64,000 nucleotides of DNA from Zeaxanthinibacter sp. PT1 (lineage in GTDB: Bacteria; Bacteroidota; Bacteroidia; Flavobacteriales; Flavobacteriaceae). Of this stretch, positions 55,532-64,000 are shown in pieces (the stretch's first letter is position 1; each line of letters starts with the position of its first letter). The stretch covers positions 992,001 through 1,056,000 of the forward strand of contig NZ_JAQPCN010000001.1 of the NCBI RefSeq assembly GCF_028464225.1, read 5' to 3'. Both the position numbers and the translations under genes were made by a program. The notes beneath the pieces are model-generated. The model saw nothing but the letters and a program-made list of their open reading frames with translations. It searched no databases and had not been told where the DNA came from.

Positions 55532-56368
55532 ATGAAGAAATTAATTAATATTGCCGTATTGGATATGAATGCCGGAGAACCCAACGAGGGGATGCGTTGT
55601 ATCCGGAATCTCGTGGAGAATTTCCTGGCAGGAGATGACGTGGATGGCATGTACAAGGTCTTTGATGTAAGAGTGGATAATGAATTACCCAGGATTGATG
55701 ATTTTGACATTTTTATCGGTTCAGGGGGTCCCGGAAGTCCAAAAAGCACCGGGAAGTCCTGGGAAACAAAATACGAACTCTTCCTGGACGAGCTGAGAGA
55801 TCACAATAGCGTACGCGAGGATAAAAAACATGTCTTTCTTATTTGTCATTCCTTCCAGTTGGCATGCCAGCACTGGAAACTGGCAAAAATTACGAAGAGA
55901 CGTTCCATGGCCTTTGGCGTGATGCCGGTGCATAAGACAGCCCAGGGGAAAGAAGAACTTTTATTTAAAGACCTGGATGACCCTTTTTACGCTGTAGATT
56001 CCAGGGAATACCAGGTGGTTGAGGTACGACAGAAGAAAATGAACGACTTTGGCGCAAAGGTGCTTTGCAGGGAAAAAGAACGTCCAAAAGTGCCTCTGGA
56101 AAGAGCGGTCATGGCAATCCGTTTTACCGATGAAATCGTCGGTGTGCAGTTTCACCCCGAAGCCGATGCTGACGGGATGCATATGCACTTTCAGAAGGAA
56201 GAAAAACAAAAACTCATCATAAAGCATAAGGGCGAAGCTAAGTTTGAGGAAATGTTGCTACACCTCAGGGATGAGGATAAGATACTGAAGACTCACGGCA
56301 TCCTGATCCCGCAATTTCTACGGAATGCTACCGATGCTATTGTTCAATCAAAATATGTCTCCGCATGA
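55532..56368 (+). CDS. Class I glutamine amidotransferase-like protein
   Basis: 278 residues from ATG 55532; ATG 55517 is also possible. The GATase fold shows FIGSGGPGSP (oxyanion side), nucleophile Cys105 in LICHSFQLACQHW, and His208/Glu210 in GVQFHPEAD. It would release ammonia from glutamine, or act as a gamma-glutamyl hydrolase. TAGATTTG at 55499-55506 resembles a Bacteroidota -7 element, although no TTG lies at the usual distance. The stop overlaps the next ATG. Confidence 0.85.
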   Translation: MKKLINIAVLDMNAGEPNEGMRCIRNLVENFLAGDDVDGMYKVFDVRVDNELPRIDDFDIFIGSGGPGSPKSTGKSWETKYELFLDELRDHNSVREDKKHVFLICHSFQLACQHWKLAKITKRRSMAFGVMPVHKTAQGKEELLFKDLDDPFYAVDSREYQVVEVRQKKMNDFGAKVLCREKERPKVPLERAVMAIRFTDEIVGVQFHPEADADGMHMHFQKEEKQKLIIKHKGEAKFEEMLLHLRDEDKILKTHGILIPQFLRNATDAIVQSKYVSA

Positions 56369-57561
56369 TACCCGAAGTACGCGCCTCATTTAACAGTTCA
56401 TTTGACGAATCGCAATACCAGGCGCTGCTCGAGGATATGAAAACCAGGTTTGATGAACCGGCCGGCTTCCGGATCTCTGAAACCCCGGTATTTATCAATA
56501 AAGAAACTAAGGAGATGATCTTCAGTGCCTGTGACGCCATCATTGAGCAGATAGGTCAGCTTGATTTTTACGCACTTCGCGAAAAATACATCCCCGAAAC
56601 GCTCCGTAGTAATACCCCCTTGGAAGACCCTCACTTCCTGGCGATCGATTTTGGAATATGTGCAGGAACAGACGGGAAATTAGTTCCGCAGCTGATAGAG
56701 CTTCAGGCTTTCCCTTCATTATTCCTGTACCAGAACTATCTGGGTGCGGCATACCGGAAATTCTATCCGGCCGTACCGGTTGATCGTTTTGACTACCTTT
56801 TCGGTGATATGACTGTTACAGCTTACTTAGATAAAATGAAAAAGGTGATTTTGGGGCCCCAACCCAAGGAGCAGGTTATATTATTAGAGCTTTTCCCGGA
56901 AAAGCAGAAGACGCGGATCGATTTCTGGGCCACTAAAAAAGCTTTAGGGATAGAAGTGGTCTGCGCCACTAAAATACTTAAGGAAGGGCGACAGCTTTTC
57001 TATAAAAAGGATGGTGAGAAGGTGCCCATACGCAGGATATACAACCGGGTGATACAGGATGACCTGCTGCAATACCCGGACCTGCAATTACCGTTCAGGT
57101 TTAACGAAGACCTGGACGTGAACTGGATTTCACACCCTGATTGGTTTAACCTGATCTCCAAATCGATCATGCCCATGCTGCAGCACGAATATATCCCAAC
57201 ATCTTACTACCTGGATAAACGCCCTGAAGGCCTAGACTTGAAGAATTACGTGTTAAAACCACTTTTCTCATTTGCCGGGAAAGGGGTCGAATTAAATCCT
57301 ACCGAAGGCATGCTCGGCAGCATTCGCGATAAGGAGAACTATATACTGCAGCAAAAAGTGGAATACGCACCTTTGGTGAAATGCCCGGACGGTTCTTATT
57401 CTAAGGTAGAATTAAGGATACTCTACGCCAAAGAAGATAAGGAAGAGCGCTTACAACCCGTAATCAATCTCGCCAGGATGGGGAAGGGCAAACTCATCAA
57501 TGTTTCCCACGCAACGGATGCTACCTGGATCGGGTCTTCGGTCTGCTATTTTGAATCCTGA
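56365..57561 (+). CDS. Second ATP-grasp-like protein of the cluster, unknown substrate
   Basis: 398 residues with no signal peptide. The C-terminal half has ATP-grasp-like features: a nucleotide-binding strand NYVLKPLFSFAGKGVELN (about 291-308) and a hinge-like ILQQKVEYAPLVK. The N-terminal half includes FLAIDFGICAGTDGKLVPQL and IELQAFPSLF, which may bind a peptide or acid. Exact family is not recognised. It overlaps the amidotransferase by 4 bp (ATGA), so the two are translationally coupled. It ends one base before the converging ribE. Confidence 0.6.
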   Translation: MIPEVRASFNSSFDESQYQALLEDMKTRFDEPAGFRISETPVFINKETKEMIFSACDAIIEQIGQLDFYALREKYIPETLRSNTPLEDPHFLAIDFGICAGTDGKLVPQLIELQAFPSLFLYQNYLGAAYRKFYPAVPVDRFDYLFGDMTVTAYLDKMKKVILGPQPKEQVILLELFPEKQKTRIDFWATKKALGIEVVCATKILKEGRQLFYKKDGEKVPIRRIYNRVIQDDLLQYPDLQLPFRFNEDLDVNWISHPDWFNLISKSIMPMLQHEYIPTSYYLDKRPEGLDLKNYVLKPLFSFAGKGVELNPTEGMLGSIRDKENYILQQKVEYAPLVKCPDGSYSKVELRILYAKEDKEERLQPVINLARMGKGKLINVSHATDATWIGSSVCYFES

Positions 57562-58152
57562 TTATTTCCTGAGCTCCATGTACCTGCTGACGTATTTCCC
57601 GATTACGTCAAACTCCAGGTTAACTATGGTTCCTACCCTGTAAGAATTAAAGCAAGTGTGTTCATAGGTGTAAGGAATGATGGCAACACTGAATTCTGAA
57701 GCGCCGGAATTGACCACGGTTAGGCTGACCCCGTCAATGGTAATAGATCCCTTTTCTATGGTGACATTGCCGCTTTGGGCATCATAGGTGAATGTGAAGA
57801 ACCAACTACCGTCCTTTTGCTCTATTGCGGCACAGCTAGCTGTCTGGTCTACGTGTCCCTGCACCAGGTGGCCGTCCAGCCGGGCCCCCATGATCATCGC
57901 ACGCTCCAGGTTAACCATGTCCCCGCTCTTCAGCCGGCCGAGATTTGTTTTTTCAAGGGTTTCATCGATGGCAGTGACGCGATAGGTATCCTCATTGATT
58001 TCTACTACCGTAAGACAGACCCCGTTATGGGCTACACTCTGGTCTATTTTTAGTTCCCCGCTCAGTGAAGATTCTATGGTGATATGGAGGTTGCCTCCGT
58101 CTTTTTCCAATTGCTTAACTCTTCCTAAACTTTCAATGATCCCTGTAAACAT
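57562..58152 (-). CDS. ribE: Riboflavin synthase (alpha chain)
   Basis: 196 residues from ATG 58152, giving the typical start MFTGIIESLGRV. Two lumazine-binding repeats follow: GVCLTVVEINEDTYRV and GHVDQTASC, then TIDGVSLTVVNSGASEFSV with the closing TYEHTCFNSYRVGTIVN. It joins two molecules of 6,7-dimethyl-8-ribityllumazine to give riboflavin. No FMN riboswitch is visible. It is divergent from pdxA (57 bp). Confidence 0.95.
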   Translation of the reverse strand: MFTGIIESLGRVKQLEKDGGNLHITIESSLSGELKIDQSVAHNGVCLTVVEINEDTYRVTAIDETLEKTNLGRLKSGDMVNLERAMIMGARLDGHLVQGHVDQTASCAAIEQKDGSWFFTFTYDAQSGNVTIEKGSITIDGVSLTVVNSGASEFSVAIIPYTYEHTCFNSYRVGTIVNLEFDVIGKYVSRYMELRK

Positions 58153-58209
58153 GGTTCGTATAAAATAATTAGTTTTGCTATGCAAAAATACTACATAACA
58201 ATAGATTGG

Positions 58210-59265
58210 ATGGAGGAGAAAGGAAAAATACGGTTGGGAATTTCAGTGGGAGACCTTAACGGGATTGGATGCGAAGTAGCGCTCAAGACTTTTGAAGATC
58301 CCCGCATGCTCGATTTCTGCACTCCCGTACTGTTCGCGTCCAGCAAAAGTATGGCAGCACAGAAGAATGCCTTGGGACTCAATGTGAGTTACCACGGTAT
58401 TCAAAAGGCCTCTGAGGCAGTTGAAGGTAAGGTCAATGTAGTAAATATCTGGAAAGAAGTTCCGGACCTGGAATACGGTAAATCGACCAAGGAGGGAGGA
58501 GCTTATGCCATACGCTCTTTGAAAGCAGCGGTAAAAGCCTTGCAGGATGACGAAATTGATGCCCTGGTGACGGCGCCGATCAATAAGAACAATATACAGG
58601 CCGAAGATTTTAATTTCCCGGGACACACAGACTACCTGGCCAGGGAATTAGAGGGGGAAAGCCTGATGTTCATGATTACGGATAGTTTAAAAATTGGTTT
58701 GCTTACAGACCATGTCGCTGTTAAAGATGTCGCCGAAGCGATAACCCCACAGCTGATAAGAAAGAAAGTGAGGACGGTCATGAATTCCCTGAAGGCAGAT
58801 TTTGCTATCCGCAAACCGAAAATTGCCATACTGGGGATTAATCCTCATAGCGGGGATAATGGCCTGATCGGGAAAGAGGACGAGGAGGTTCTGAAACCGA
58901 CGATAAAATCATTAAATGATGAAGGAAACCTGGTATTTGGACCCTATTCCGCGGATAGTTTCTTTGGATCCGGGGCCTATACTGATTTTGATGCCATACT
59001 AGCGGCCTACCACGACCAAGGGCTTATCCCTTTTAAAACCTTATCTTTTGGGAAAGGGGTTAATTTCACGGCCGGTTTAAATAAAGTACGTACCTCCCCT
59101 GATCACGGGACGGCTTACGAGATCGCAGGCCAGGGAAAAGCAGACCACAGTTCGTTCAAAGAAGCGGTATTTGCGGCAATAAATATTTACAGGAACCGGC
59201 AGGAGTACGCGGAGTTGACAGCGAATCCATTGCGTAAATACAAGAAAAAAGCAGAGCGATCCTAG
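58210..59265 (+). CDS. pdxA: 4-hydroxythreonine-4-phosphate dehydrogenase
   Basis: 351 residues. It oxidises 4-phosphohydroxy-L-threonine in pyridoxal phosphate synthesis. Motifs are ISVGDLNGIGCEVALKTF at the start, ALVTAPINKNNI, PGHTDYLARE (metal-binding His), LGINPHSGDNG and AYHDQGLIPFKTLSF. I chose ATG 58210 over ATG 58180, because it gives the usual family start. DUF177-rpmF follows with its own promoter. Confidence 0.93.
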   Translation: MEEKGKIRLGISVGDLNGIGCEVALKTFEDPRMLDFCTPVLFASSKSMAAQKNALGLNVSYHGIQKASEAVEGKVNVVNIWKEVPDLEYGKSTKEGGAYAIRSLKAAVKALQDDEIDALVTAPINKNNIQAEDFNFPGHTDYLARELEGESLMFMITDSLKIGLLTDHVAVKDVAEAITPQLIRKKVRTVMNSLKADFAIRKPKIAILGINPHSGDNGLIGKEDEEVLKPTIKSLNDEGNLVFGPYSADSFFGSGAYTDFDAILAAYHDQGLIPFKTLSFGKGVNFTAGLNKVRTSPDHGTAYEIAGQGKADHSSFKEAVFAAINIYRNRQEYAELTANPLRKYKKKAERS

Positions 59266-59315
59266 GGTAAAGAGTTGGGGTACAAGGCACCGCGGGGAAT
59301 ATTTTGTATTTTTGA

Positions 59316-59345
59316 TTGGGATTCTTGAAAATTACAGTATCTTTG
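59316..59345 (+). promoter_or_regulatory. Bacteroidota-type sigma promoter for DUF177-rpmF
   Basis: TTG at 59316-59318, exactly 19 bp, then TATCTTTG at 59338-59345 matches the TTG-N19-TAnnTTTG consensus of the Bacteroidota primary sigma factor. It rules out translation from 59312 and supports the start at 59369. Confidence 0.75.
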
Positions 59346-59368
59346 CAGGCCTTAAACGAGTGTTAGAA

Positions 59369-59902
59369 ATGATGCAGCATAAGGAATTCAGTGTTCCTTT
59401 CTCAGGTTTGAAGCAAGGGAAACACGAGTTTAAATTTGAAGTTGATAATTCGTTCTTTGAATCTTTTGGGTATGAAGAGTTTAACGCTGCAGCGATTACA
59501 CTGCATTTAGAGTTAGATAAAAGAAGTACGATGTTAGAACTGGAGCTCAGGGCAGAAGGAACCGTAAACGTGGACTGCGATTTAAGCAGGGAACCTTACG
59601 ACCAGCCTATTGATGCTTCCCTTGAACTGGTAGTGAAGTTTGGAGAGGAATACAATGATGAAGATGACGAGATCCTGATCATTCCTCACGGAGAACACCA
59701 GATCAACATCGCACAATATGCCTACGAGATGATGGTACTTGCGGTTCCTGCTAAACGCATACATCCTAAAGTAGAGGATGGCAGCATGAAGTCGGAATTG
59801 CTGGAAAAGCTGGAAGAATTACAGCCCAAGGAAACTAAAGAGAATAAAGAAGATACCGATCCCCGATGGGATGCATTGAAAAATTTTTTAACGGATAAAT
59901 AA
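59369..59902 (+). CDS. DUF177 (YceD-like) protein
   Basis: 177 residues from ATG 59369 (59372 equally likely), placed 24 bp after the promoter -7 box. The DUF177 pattern appears in VPFSGLKQGKHEFKFEVD, LRAEGTVNVDCDLSREPYDQPI and IIPHGEHQINIAQYAYEMM. The family is nearly always encoded just before rpmF, as here (9 bp), and is thought to take part in 23S rRNA or ribosome synthesis. An acidic C-terminal tail ends the protein. Confidence 0.9.
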   Translation: MMQHKEFSVPFSGLKQGKHEFKFEVDNSFFESFGYEEFNAAAITLHLELDKRSTMLELELRAEGTVNVDCDLSREPYDQPIDASLELVVKFGEEYNDEDDEILIIPHGEHQINIAQYAYEMMVLAVPAKRIHPKVEDGSMKSELLEKLEELQPKETKENKEDTDPRWDALKNFLTDK

Positions 59903-59911
59903 GTATTAAAA

Positions 59912-60109
59912 ATGGCACATCCAAAGAGAAAAATCTCAAAGACCAGAAGAGATAAGAGAAGAACACATTACAAGGCTTCTGTGCCAACCATAGCTAAGGA
60001 TCCTACCACCGGCGAAATGCACCTGTACCACAGGGCGCACTGGCACGAAGGTAAACTTTACTATCGTGGACAGGTTTTGATCGACAAAACCGAGGAAGCT
60101 ACAGCCTAA
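59912..60109 (+). CDS. rpmF: 50S ribosomal protein L32
   Basis: 65 residues with the L32 start [19 protein letters not shown] and a basic N-terminus. The usual second Cys-based zinc site is absent: the region reads [12 protein letters not shown], a zinc-free form. It follows DUF177 at 9 bp and is ended by a strong terminator. plsX, which often comes next in other bacteria, is not present; fabH follows. Confidence 0.97.
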   Translation: MAHPKRKISKTRRDKRRTHYKASVPTIAKDPTTGEMHLYHRAHWHEGKLYYRGQVLIDKTEEATA

Positions 60110-60130
60110 GACCAAGGCTATAAATTACTA

Positions 60131-60161
60131 ACTCCCACTTGGATAAAGTGGGAGTTTTTTT
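60131..60161 (+). terminator. Terminator after rpmF
   Basis: ACTCCCACTT and AAGTGGGAGT form a perfect 10-bp hairpin with a 5-base loop, followed by a run of T. It separates the DUF177-rpmF transcript from fabH. Confidence 0.9.
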
Positions 60162-60278
60162 ATGGATTTACAGTGGACCTGAAAAATCCCCTAAATGGAC
60201 AGAAAGTCGTAAAAAATCCTTACTTTTCCCCCATTATGGAGTATTTCAATAGGTTTCTCGATAAAAATCATTCCCAGC

Positions 60279-61277
60279 ATGAATAATATATCGGCAGCGA
60301 TCACGGCTGTAGGAGCATACGTTCCAGAGTTTCGCCTGACCAATAAGGTCCTGGAAACCATGGTTGATACCAATGATGAATGGATCACCACACGAACAGG
60401 GATCAAGGAGCGCAGAATACTAAAAGATAAGGATAAGGGAACTTCTTACCTTGCCATACAGGCAGCGAAAGACCTTATTGAAAAAAAGAACCTTGACCCG
60501 GCAGAAATAGACCTTGTCTTACTGGGAACAGCAACACCGGACTTACCGGTAGCTTCCACCGCTGTTTACGTGGCTTCAGAGATTGGCGCGGTAAACGCTT
60601 TTGCCTATGATATACAAGCAGCCTGCTCTAATTTCCTCTACGGGATGTCTACGGCAGCGCGCTATATTGAATCCGGAAAATATAAGAAAGTCCTGCTGAT
60701 CGGCGCGGACAAAATGTCTTCGATCATTGATTATACAGACAGGACTACCTGTATTATTTTCGGTGATGGAGCCGGGGCCGTACTTTTTGAACCTAATGAA
60801 GAAGGATACGGGCTACAGGATGAGTTCCTGAGGTCTGATGGGAAAGGAAGACAATTCCTGAAGATCGAGGCCGGTGGTTCACTGATGCCTCCGAGCGAGG
60901 AGACCGTAAAAAACAACCTGCACTTCGTATACCAGGATGGAAAGTCTGTCTTTAAGTTTGCCGTTTCAAATATGGCAGATGTGGCAGCTAAGATCATGGA
61001 GCGGAATGATCTGCAGAATGATGACGTACAATGGCTGGTGCCACACCAAGCCAATAAAAGGATTATAGATGCTACCGCAAACCGTATGGGCGTTGAGTCC
61101 GAAAAAGTAATGATGAACATTCAGCGGTATGGGAATACAACTTCAGCTACCCTGCCATTATTGCTAGCGGATTACGAGAAGCAACTTAAAAAAGGAGATA
61201 ATCTGATATTTGCCGCCTTTGGAGGTGGCTTTACCTGGGGATCGATTTATCTGACCTGGGCATACGATTCCAACTAA
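60279..61277 (+). CDS. fabH: 3-oxoacyl-ACP synthase III
   Basis: 332 residues. It condenses acetyl-CoA with malonyl-ACP to begin fatty-acid synthesis. The thiolase-fold triad is complete: Cys116 in IQAACSNFLYG, His256 in VPHQANKRI and Asn286 in GNTTSATLP. The start NNISAAITAVGAYVPE and the GGGFTWGS ending are typical. It forms an operon-like run with accB and accC, which supply malonyl-CoA. Confidence 0.96.
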   Translation: MNNISAAITAVGAYVPEFRLTNKVLETMVDTNDEWITTRTGIKERRILKDKDKGTSYLAIQAAKDLIEKKNLDPAEIDLVLLGTATPDLPVASTAVYVASEIGAVNAFAYDIQAACSNFLYGMSTAARYIESGKYKKVLLIGADKMSSIIDYTDRTTCIIFGDGAGAVLFEPNEEGYGLQDEFLRSDGKGRQFLKIEAGGSLMPPSEETVKNNLHFVYQDGKSVFKFAVSNMADVAAKIMERNDLQNDDVQWLVPHQANKRIIDATANRMGVESEKVMMNIQRYGNTTSATLPLLLADYEKQLKKGDNLIFAAFGGGFTWGSIYLTWAYDSN

Positions 61278-61305
61278 AAGAGAGAACTATTCAAAACCTA
61301 ATTCC

Positions 61306-61803
61306 ATGGATATTAAAGAGATTCAGAGTTTAATTAAATTTGTGGCAAAATCGGGAGCCAGCGAGGTAAAACTGGAAACCGATGACATTAAGATCACCAT
61401 TCGTACCGGGGCGGCAGACAGCGGTCAGGAGCCTACCTACGTACAGCACATCCCTATGCAGGCAGCCCCCGCTCCCCAGCCCGTACAGATGCAGGCACCT
61501 GCTGCCGGCGGAGGAAGCCAGGAAGCAGCTGCTCCTAAGGCAGAGTCTGATGAGAGTTCAAAGTATATCACCATTAAATCCCCTATCATCGGTACATTCT
61601 ACCGTAAACCTTCACCGGATAAACCGGCTTTCGTAGAAGTAGGAGACAGCATCGCTAAAGGAGATGTCCTTTGTGTGATCGAAGCCATGAAGCTCTTTAA
61701 TGATATAGAATCTGAAGTTTCAGGAAAAGTGGTAAAGGTACTCGTGGATGATTCTTCACCCGTGGAGTTTGACCAACCTTTATTCCTTATTGATCCATCT
61801 TAA
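61306..61803 (+). CDS. accB: Biotin carboxyl carrier protein of acetyl-CoA carboxylase
   Basis: 165 residues. An N-terminal helical part (IKEIQSLIKFVAKSGASEV), a flexible Pro/Ala/Gln linker (about 50-85), and a C-terminal biotinyl domain with the biotin-bearing Lys129 in EAMKLFNDIE. The usual AMKM is AMKL here, which is common in this gene family. It hands carboxyl groups between biotin carboxylase and the transferase. It lies 28 bp after fabH. Confidence 0.95.
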   Translation: MDIKEIQSLIKFVAKSGASEVKLETDDIKITIRTGAADSGQEPTYVQHIPMQAAPAPQPVQMQAPAAGGGSQEAAAPKAESDESSKYITIKSPIIGTFYRKPSPDKPAFVEVGDSIAKGDVLCVIEAMKLFNDIESEVSGKVVKVLVDDSSPVEFDQPLFLIDPS

Positions 61804-61880
61804 GTATAATTATAGGATCCGGGAAAATAGTCGGTCTCTTTTGAGACCTGCCTTCCAACCGGGCCTTGAAATTGAACGCT

Positions 61881-63236
61881 ATGTTTAACAAAATACTGAT
61901 AGCCAACCGAGGTGAGATCGCCCTGCGAATCATCCGGACCTGCAAGGAAATGGGCATTAAGACCGTTGCGGTCTATTCCAAAGCGGACGAAGAAAGCCTG
62001 CATGTGAGGTTTGCTGATGAAGCGGTTTGTATAGGACCGGCTCCCAGTAGCGAATCCTACCTGAAAATACCTAATATTATTGCCGCCGCAGAGATCACAA
62101 ATGCGGATGCCATACATCCGGGCTACGGATTTCTCTCGGAGAATTCCAAGTTTTCCAAGATCTGTGCTGAACACGATATCAAATTCATCGGGGCTTCCGG
62201 TGAGCATATTGATAAGATGGGGGATAAGGCTACGGCCAAAGAAACCATGAAGAAAGCGGGGGTTCCAACCATCCCGGGATCTGAAGGCTTATTAAAGGAT
62301 GTAGATGACGCTAAGAAAGTAGCCAAGAAAATGGGTTACCCCGTCATGATTAAAGCTACGGCCGGTGGTGGTGGAAAAGGAATGCGCGCCATCTGGAAGG
62401 AAGAGGATTTAGAAGCCGGATTCAACAGCGCCGTCAAAGAGGCTACAGCGGCCTTTGGAAATGGCGGGATGTATATGGAGAAACTGATAGAGGAACCTCG
62501 GCATATAGAAATACAGATCGTCGGTGATCAGTATGGCAAGGCCTGTCACCTATCAGAACGAGATTGCTCCGTGCAACGTCGTCACCAGAAGCTGACTGAA
62601 GAAACCCCTTCTCCTTTCATGACCGATAAGCTTCGTGAAAGTATGGGAAAAGCAGCTGTGAAAGCGGCTGAGTATATCAAATACGAAGGAGCAGGAACCG
62701 TAGAATTCCTGGTCGATAAACACCGGAACTTCTATTTCATGGAAATGAACACCCGGATTCAGGTAGAACACCCGATCACTGAACAGGTGATCGACTATGA
62801 CCTGATCCGCGAACAGATCCTCGTAGCCGGCGGAGTACCGATCTCCGGGAAGAATTACTACCCGAAGTTACACTCTATAGAATGTCGTATCAATGCAGAG
62901 GACCCCTATAACGGGTTCAGGCCTTCCCCCGGGAAGATCACTACACTGCATACCCCTGGAGGACATGGTGTGCGATTGGATACCCACGTTTACAGCGGGT
63001 ATACCATACCGCCCAACTATGACTCCATGATCGCTAAACTGATCACTACGGCACAGACCAGGGAAGAGGCGATCAATAAGATGAAAAGAGCGCTGGATGA
63101 GTTTGTGATCGAAGGGATCAAGACCACTATCCCCTTCCACAGGCAACTGATGGACCATCCGGATTACCTGGCGGGGAACTATACCACTAAATTCATGGAG
63201 GATTTTAAAATGAATCCACCGGACGAAGAATCTTAG
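61881..63236 (+). CDS. accC: Biotin carboxylase of acetyl-CoA carboxylase
   Basis: 451 residues from ATG 61881. It carboxylates the biotin on AccB with ATP and bicarbonate. Features: [20 protein letters not shown], the ATP-grasp core with [13 protein letters not shown], the signature [16 protein letters not shown], catalytic [14 protein letters not shown], and the C-terminal domain. It follows accB at 77 bp and is ended by a terminator, so fabH-accB-accC look like one unit. Confidence 0.97.
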   Translation: MFNKILIANRGEIALRIIRTCKEMGIKTVAVYSKADEESLHVRFADEAVCIGPAPSSESYLKIPNIIAAAEITNADAIHPGYGFLSENSKFSKICAEHDIKFIGASGEHIDKMGDKATAKETMKKAGVPTIPGSEGLLKDVDDAKKVAKKMGYPVMIKATAGGGGKGMRAIWKEEDLEAGFNSAVKEATAAFGNGGMYMEKLIEEPRHIEIQIVGDQYGKACHLSERDCSVQRRHQKLTEETPSPFMTDKLRESMGKAAVKAAEYIKYEGAGTVEFLVDKHRNFYFMEMNTRIQVEHPITEQVIDYDLIREQILVAGGVPISGKNYYPKLHSIECRINAEDPYNGFRPSPGKITTLHTPGGHGVRLDTHVYSGYTIPPNYDSMIAKLITTAQTREEAINKMKRALDEFVIEGIKTTIPFHRQLMDHPDYLAGNYTTKFMEDFKMNPPDEES

Positions 63237-63255
63237 GGGAACTAATGAATAAGGA

Positions 63256-63292
63256 AAATGGAGGCATATTTATTTATGGCCTCCATTTTTTT
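63256..63292 (+). terminator. Terminator after accC
   Basis: AAATGGAGGC and GCCTCCATTT form a 10-bp hairpin with a 13-base loop, followed by a T run. It ends the fatty-acid synthesis gene group. Confidence 0.85.
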
Positions 63293-63328
63293 GTTTACTA
63301 ACTTCACGGGCGTATAATAAAAGAGAAC

Positions 63329-64000
63329 ATGGAACTCAGTTACTGGGAGTATAAAAGCTGGTTGAGCGATGTAGACTTCACTATCATAGGCAGCGGGATA
63401 ACGGGCCTTAATTGCGCCCTGCGGCTTAAAGAACGTTTCCCGTCTTCTAAGGTGGTAATCCTTGAAAAAGGCAGCTTACCGCAGGGAGCAAGTACCAAGA
63501 ATGCAGGGTTTGCCTGTTTTGGGAGCATCTCAGAGGTTCTGGACGACCTACAGCATCATTCTGAACAAGAGGTGGTGCAATTGGTCCGGAACCGATTTAA
63601 AGGGATAGAATTGCTTAGAAAGAACTTAGGGGACGATGCCATTGGTTATAAAAACCTCGGTGGACACGAACTATTCCCGGAAACGGATACTGGGTTGTAC
63701 GATAAATGCCTGGAATCCTTAGCTGATGTGAACCAGTTACTGGCCCCGGTTTTTGGGGGACCTGCATTCAGGGAGACCGAGAATATATTTGGATTCAGCG
63801 GGATCCATGAGCGCTATATCTCCCATACCTATGAAGGGCAGATAGATACAGGGAAAATGATGATGTCCCTGCTGGCTAAAGCACATAGGGCAGGCGTCAT
63901 GATCCTTAATGCTGTTGAAGTTACATCTTATGAAACCGTACCGGCCGGTGTTGAGGTATATACCAAGGATTTCCAGTTCAACACCGGCCGGCTTCTCCTG
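63329..64000 (+). CDS. FAD-dependent oxidoreductase (DAO family), 5' part
   Basis: An open frame runs from ATG 63329 to the right edge (224 codons, no stop). It starts with an FAD-binding Rossmann pattern, FTIIGSGITGLNCALRL, followed by VVILEKGSLPQGASTKNAG, which is the DAO-family pattern (GlyA/ThiO-like amine oxidases). It likely oxidises an amino acid or amine. The substrate-determining C-terminal half is outside the window. Confidence 0.8.
   Translation, partial: MELSYWEYKSWLSDVDFTIIGSGITGLNCALRLKERFPSSKVVILEKGSLPQGASTKNAGFACFGSISEVLDDLQHHSEQEVVQLVRNRFKGIELLRKNLGDDAIGYKNLGGHELFPETDTGLYDKCLESLADVNQLLAPVFGGPAFRETENIFGFSGIHERYISHTYEGQIDTGKMMMSLLAKAHRAGVMILNAVEVTSYETVPAGVEVYTKDFQFNTGRLLL

Noticed and set aside
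57562-58209. FMN riboswitch for ribE or regulation of pdxA by a known riboswitch
   Set aside because: Only 57 bp separate the divergent genes and no riboswitch-like conserved core is visible.
59312-59368. Earlier start for DUF177
   Set aside because: This stretch holds the promoter; transcription would begin after the proposed start.

Overview
The window reads as a chromosome segment of a member of the Bacteroidota, most likely a flavobacterium. Pointers are a SusC/SusD pair with its own polysaccharide-utilisation locus (PUL), a propeller/LuxR-type hybrid regulator, DUF5687 and HYC_CC_PP family proteins, lipoproteins with Bacteroidota export signals, and a promoter of the TTG-N19-TAnnTTTG type used by the Bacteroidota sigma factor. 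I do not assign a genus.

Layout. (1) 1-6.6 kb is the right end of an integrated phage-like element. A rightward train of small overlapping genes (RepL-like protein, Acb2/Tad1-like candidate anti-CBASS protein, small membrane proteins, GroES-like co-chaperonin) faces a leftward excisionase-like gene and tyrosine integrase. It stops at the displaced 3' half of a CAT-anticodon tRNA (6606-6653). (2) 6.7-12.3 kb holds repeat-rich intergenic DNA, DUF2188, DUF808 and small-multidrug-export genes, an unusual HTH-membrane-beta-lactamase fusion, and a class V aminotransferase. (3) 12.3-22.9 kb carries glpD-glpK, a divergent msrA, a DUF4382 lipoprotein, a gene apparently broken by a 4-bp duplication, a DoxX protein, a DUF5687/ABC transporter pair and a BLUF photoreceptor. 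(4) 22.9-28.9 kb is a copper-handling cluster ending in a CopA-type ATPase. (5) 29.0-51.5 kb is a PUL: regulator, SusC, SusD, LamG protein, two GH144-type enzymes, esterase, GH43-like, GH3, sulfatase, EEP-family hydrolase, Na+/solute symporter and HGSNAT-like acyltransferase. (6) 51.5-57.6 kb is a compact cluster of two esterases, two ATP-grasp-type proteins, a GCS2-type carboxylate-amine ligase and a class I glutamine amidotransferase. (7) 57.6-64 kb holds housekeeping genes: ribE, pdxA, DUF177-rpmF, fabH, accB, accC, and the start of a FAD oxidoreductase.

How the genes work together. The PUL looks aimed at beta-1,2-glucan. GH144 enzymes would cut the chain, at least one of them probably on the cell surface. 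SusCD would import oligosaccharides, GH3 would finish the degradation, and the symporter would take up the product. The sulfatase, EEP hydrolase, esterase and GH43-like protein suggest a decorated glucan. Paired 11-bp-spaced ACTACAT-type repeats upstream of susC are a candidate operator.

Most promising for new biology are the amidoligase cluster (52.5-57.6 kb), which looks like an undescribed ligation/amidation pathway, the decorated beta-1,2-glucan PUL with its operator, the HTH/beta-lactamase transmembrane fusion, and the Acb2-like phage protein. All functional assignments come from reading motifs by eye; no database search was run.
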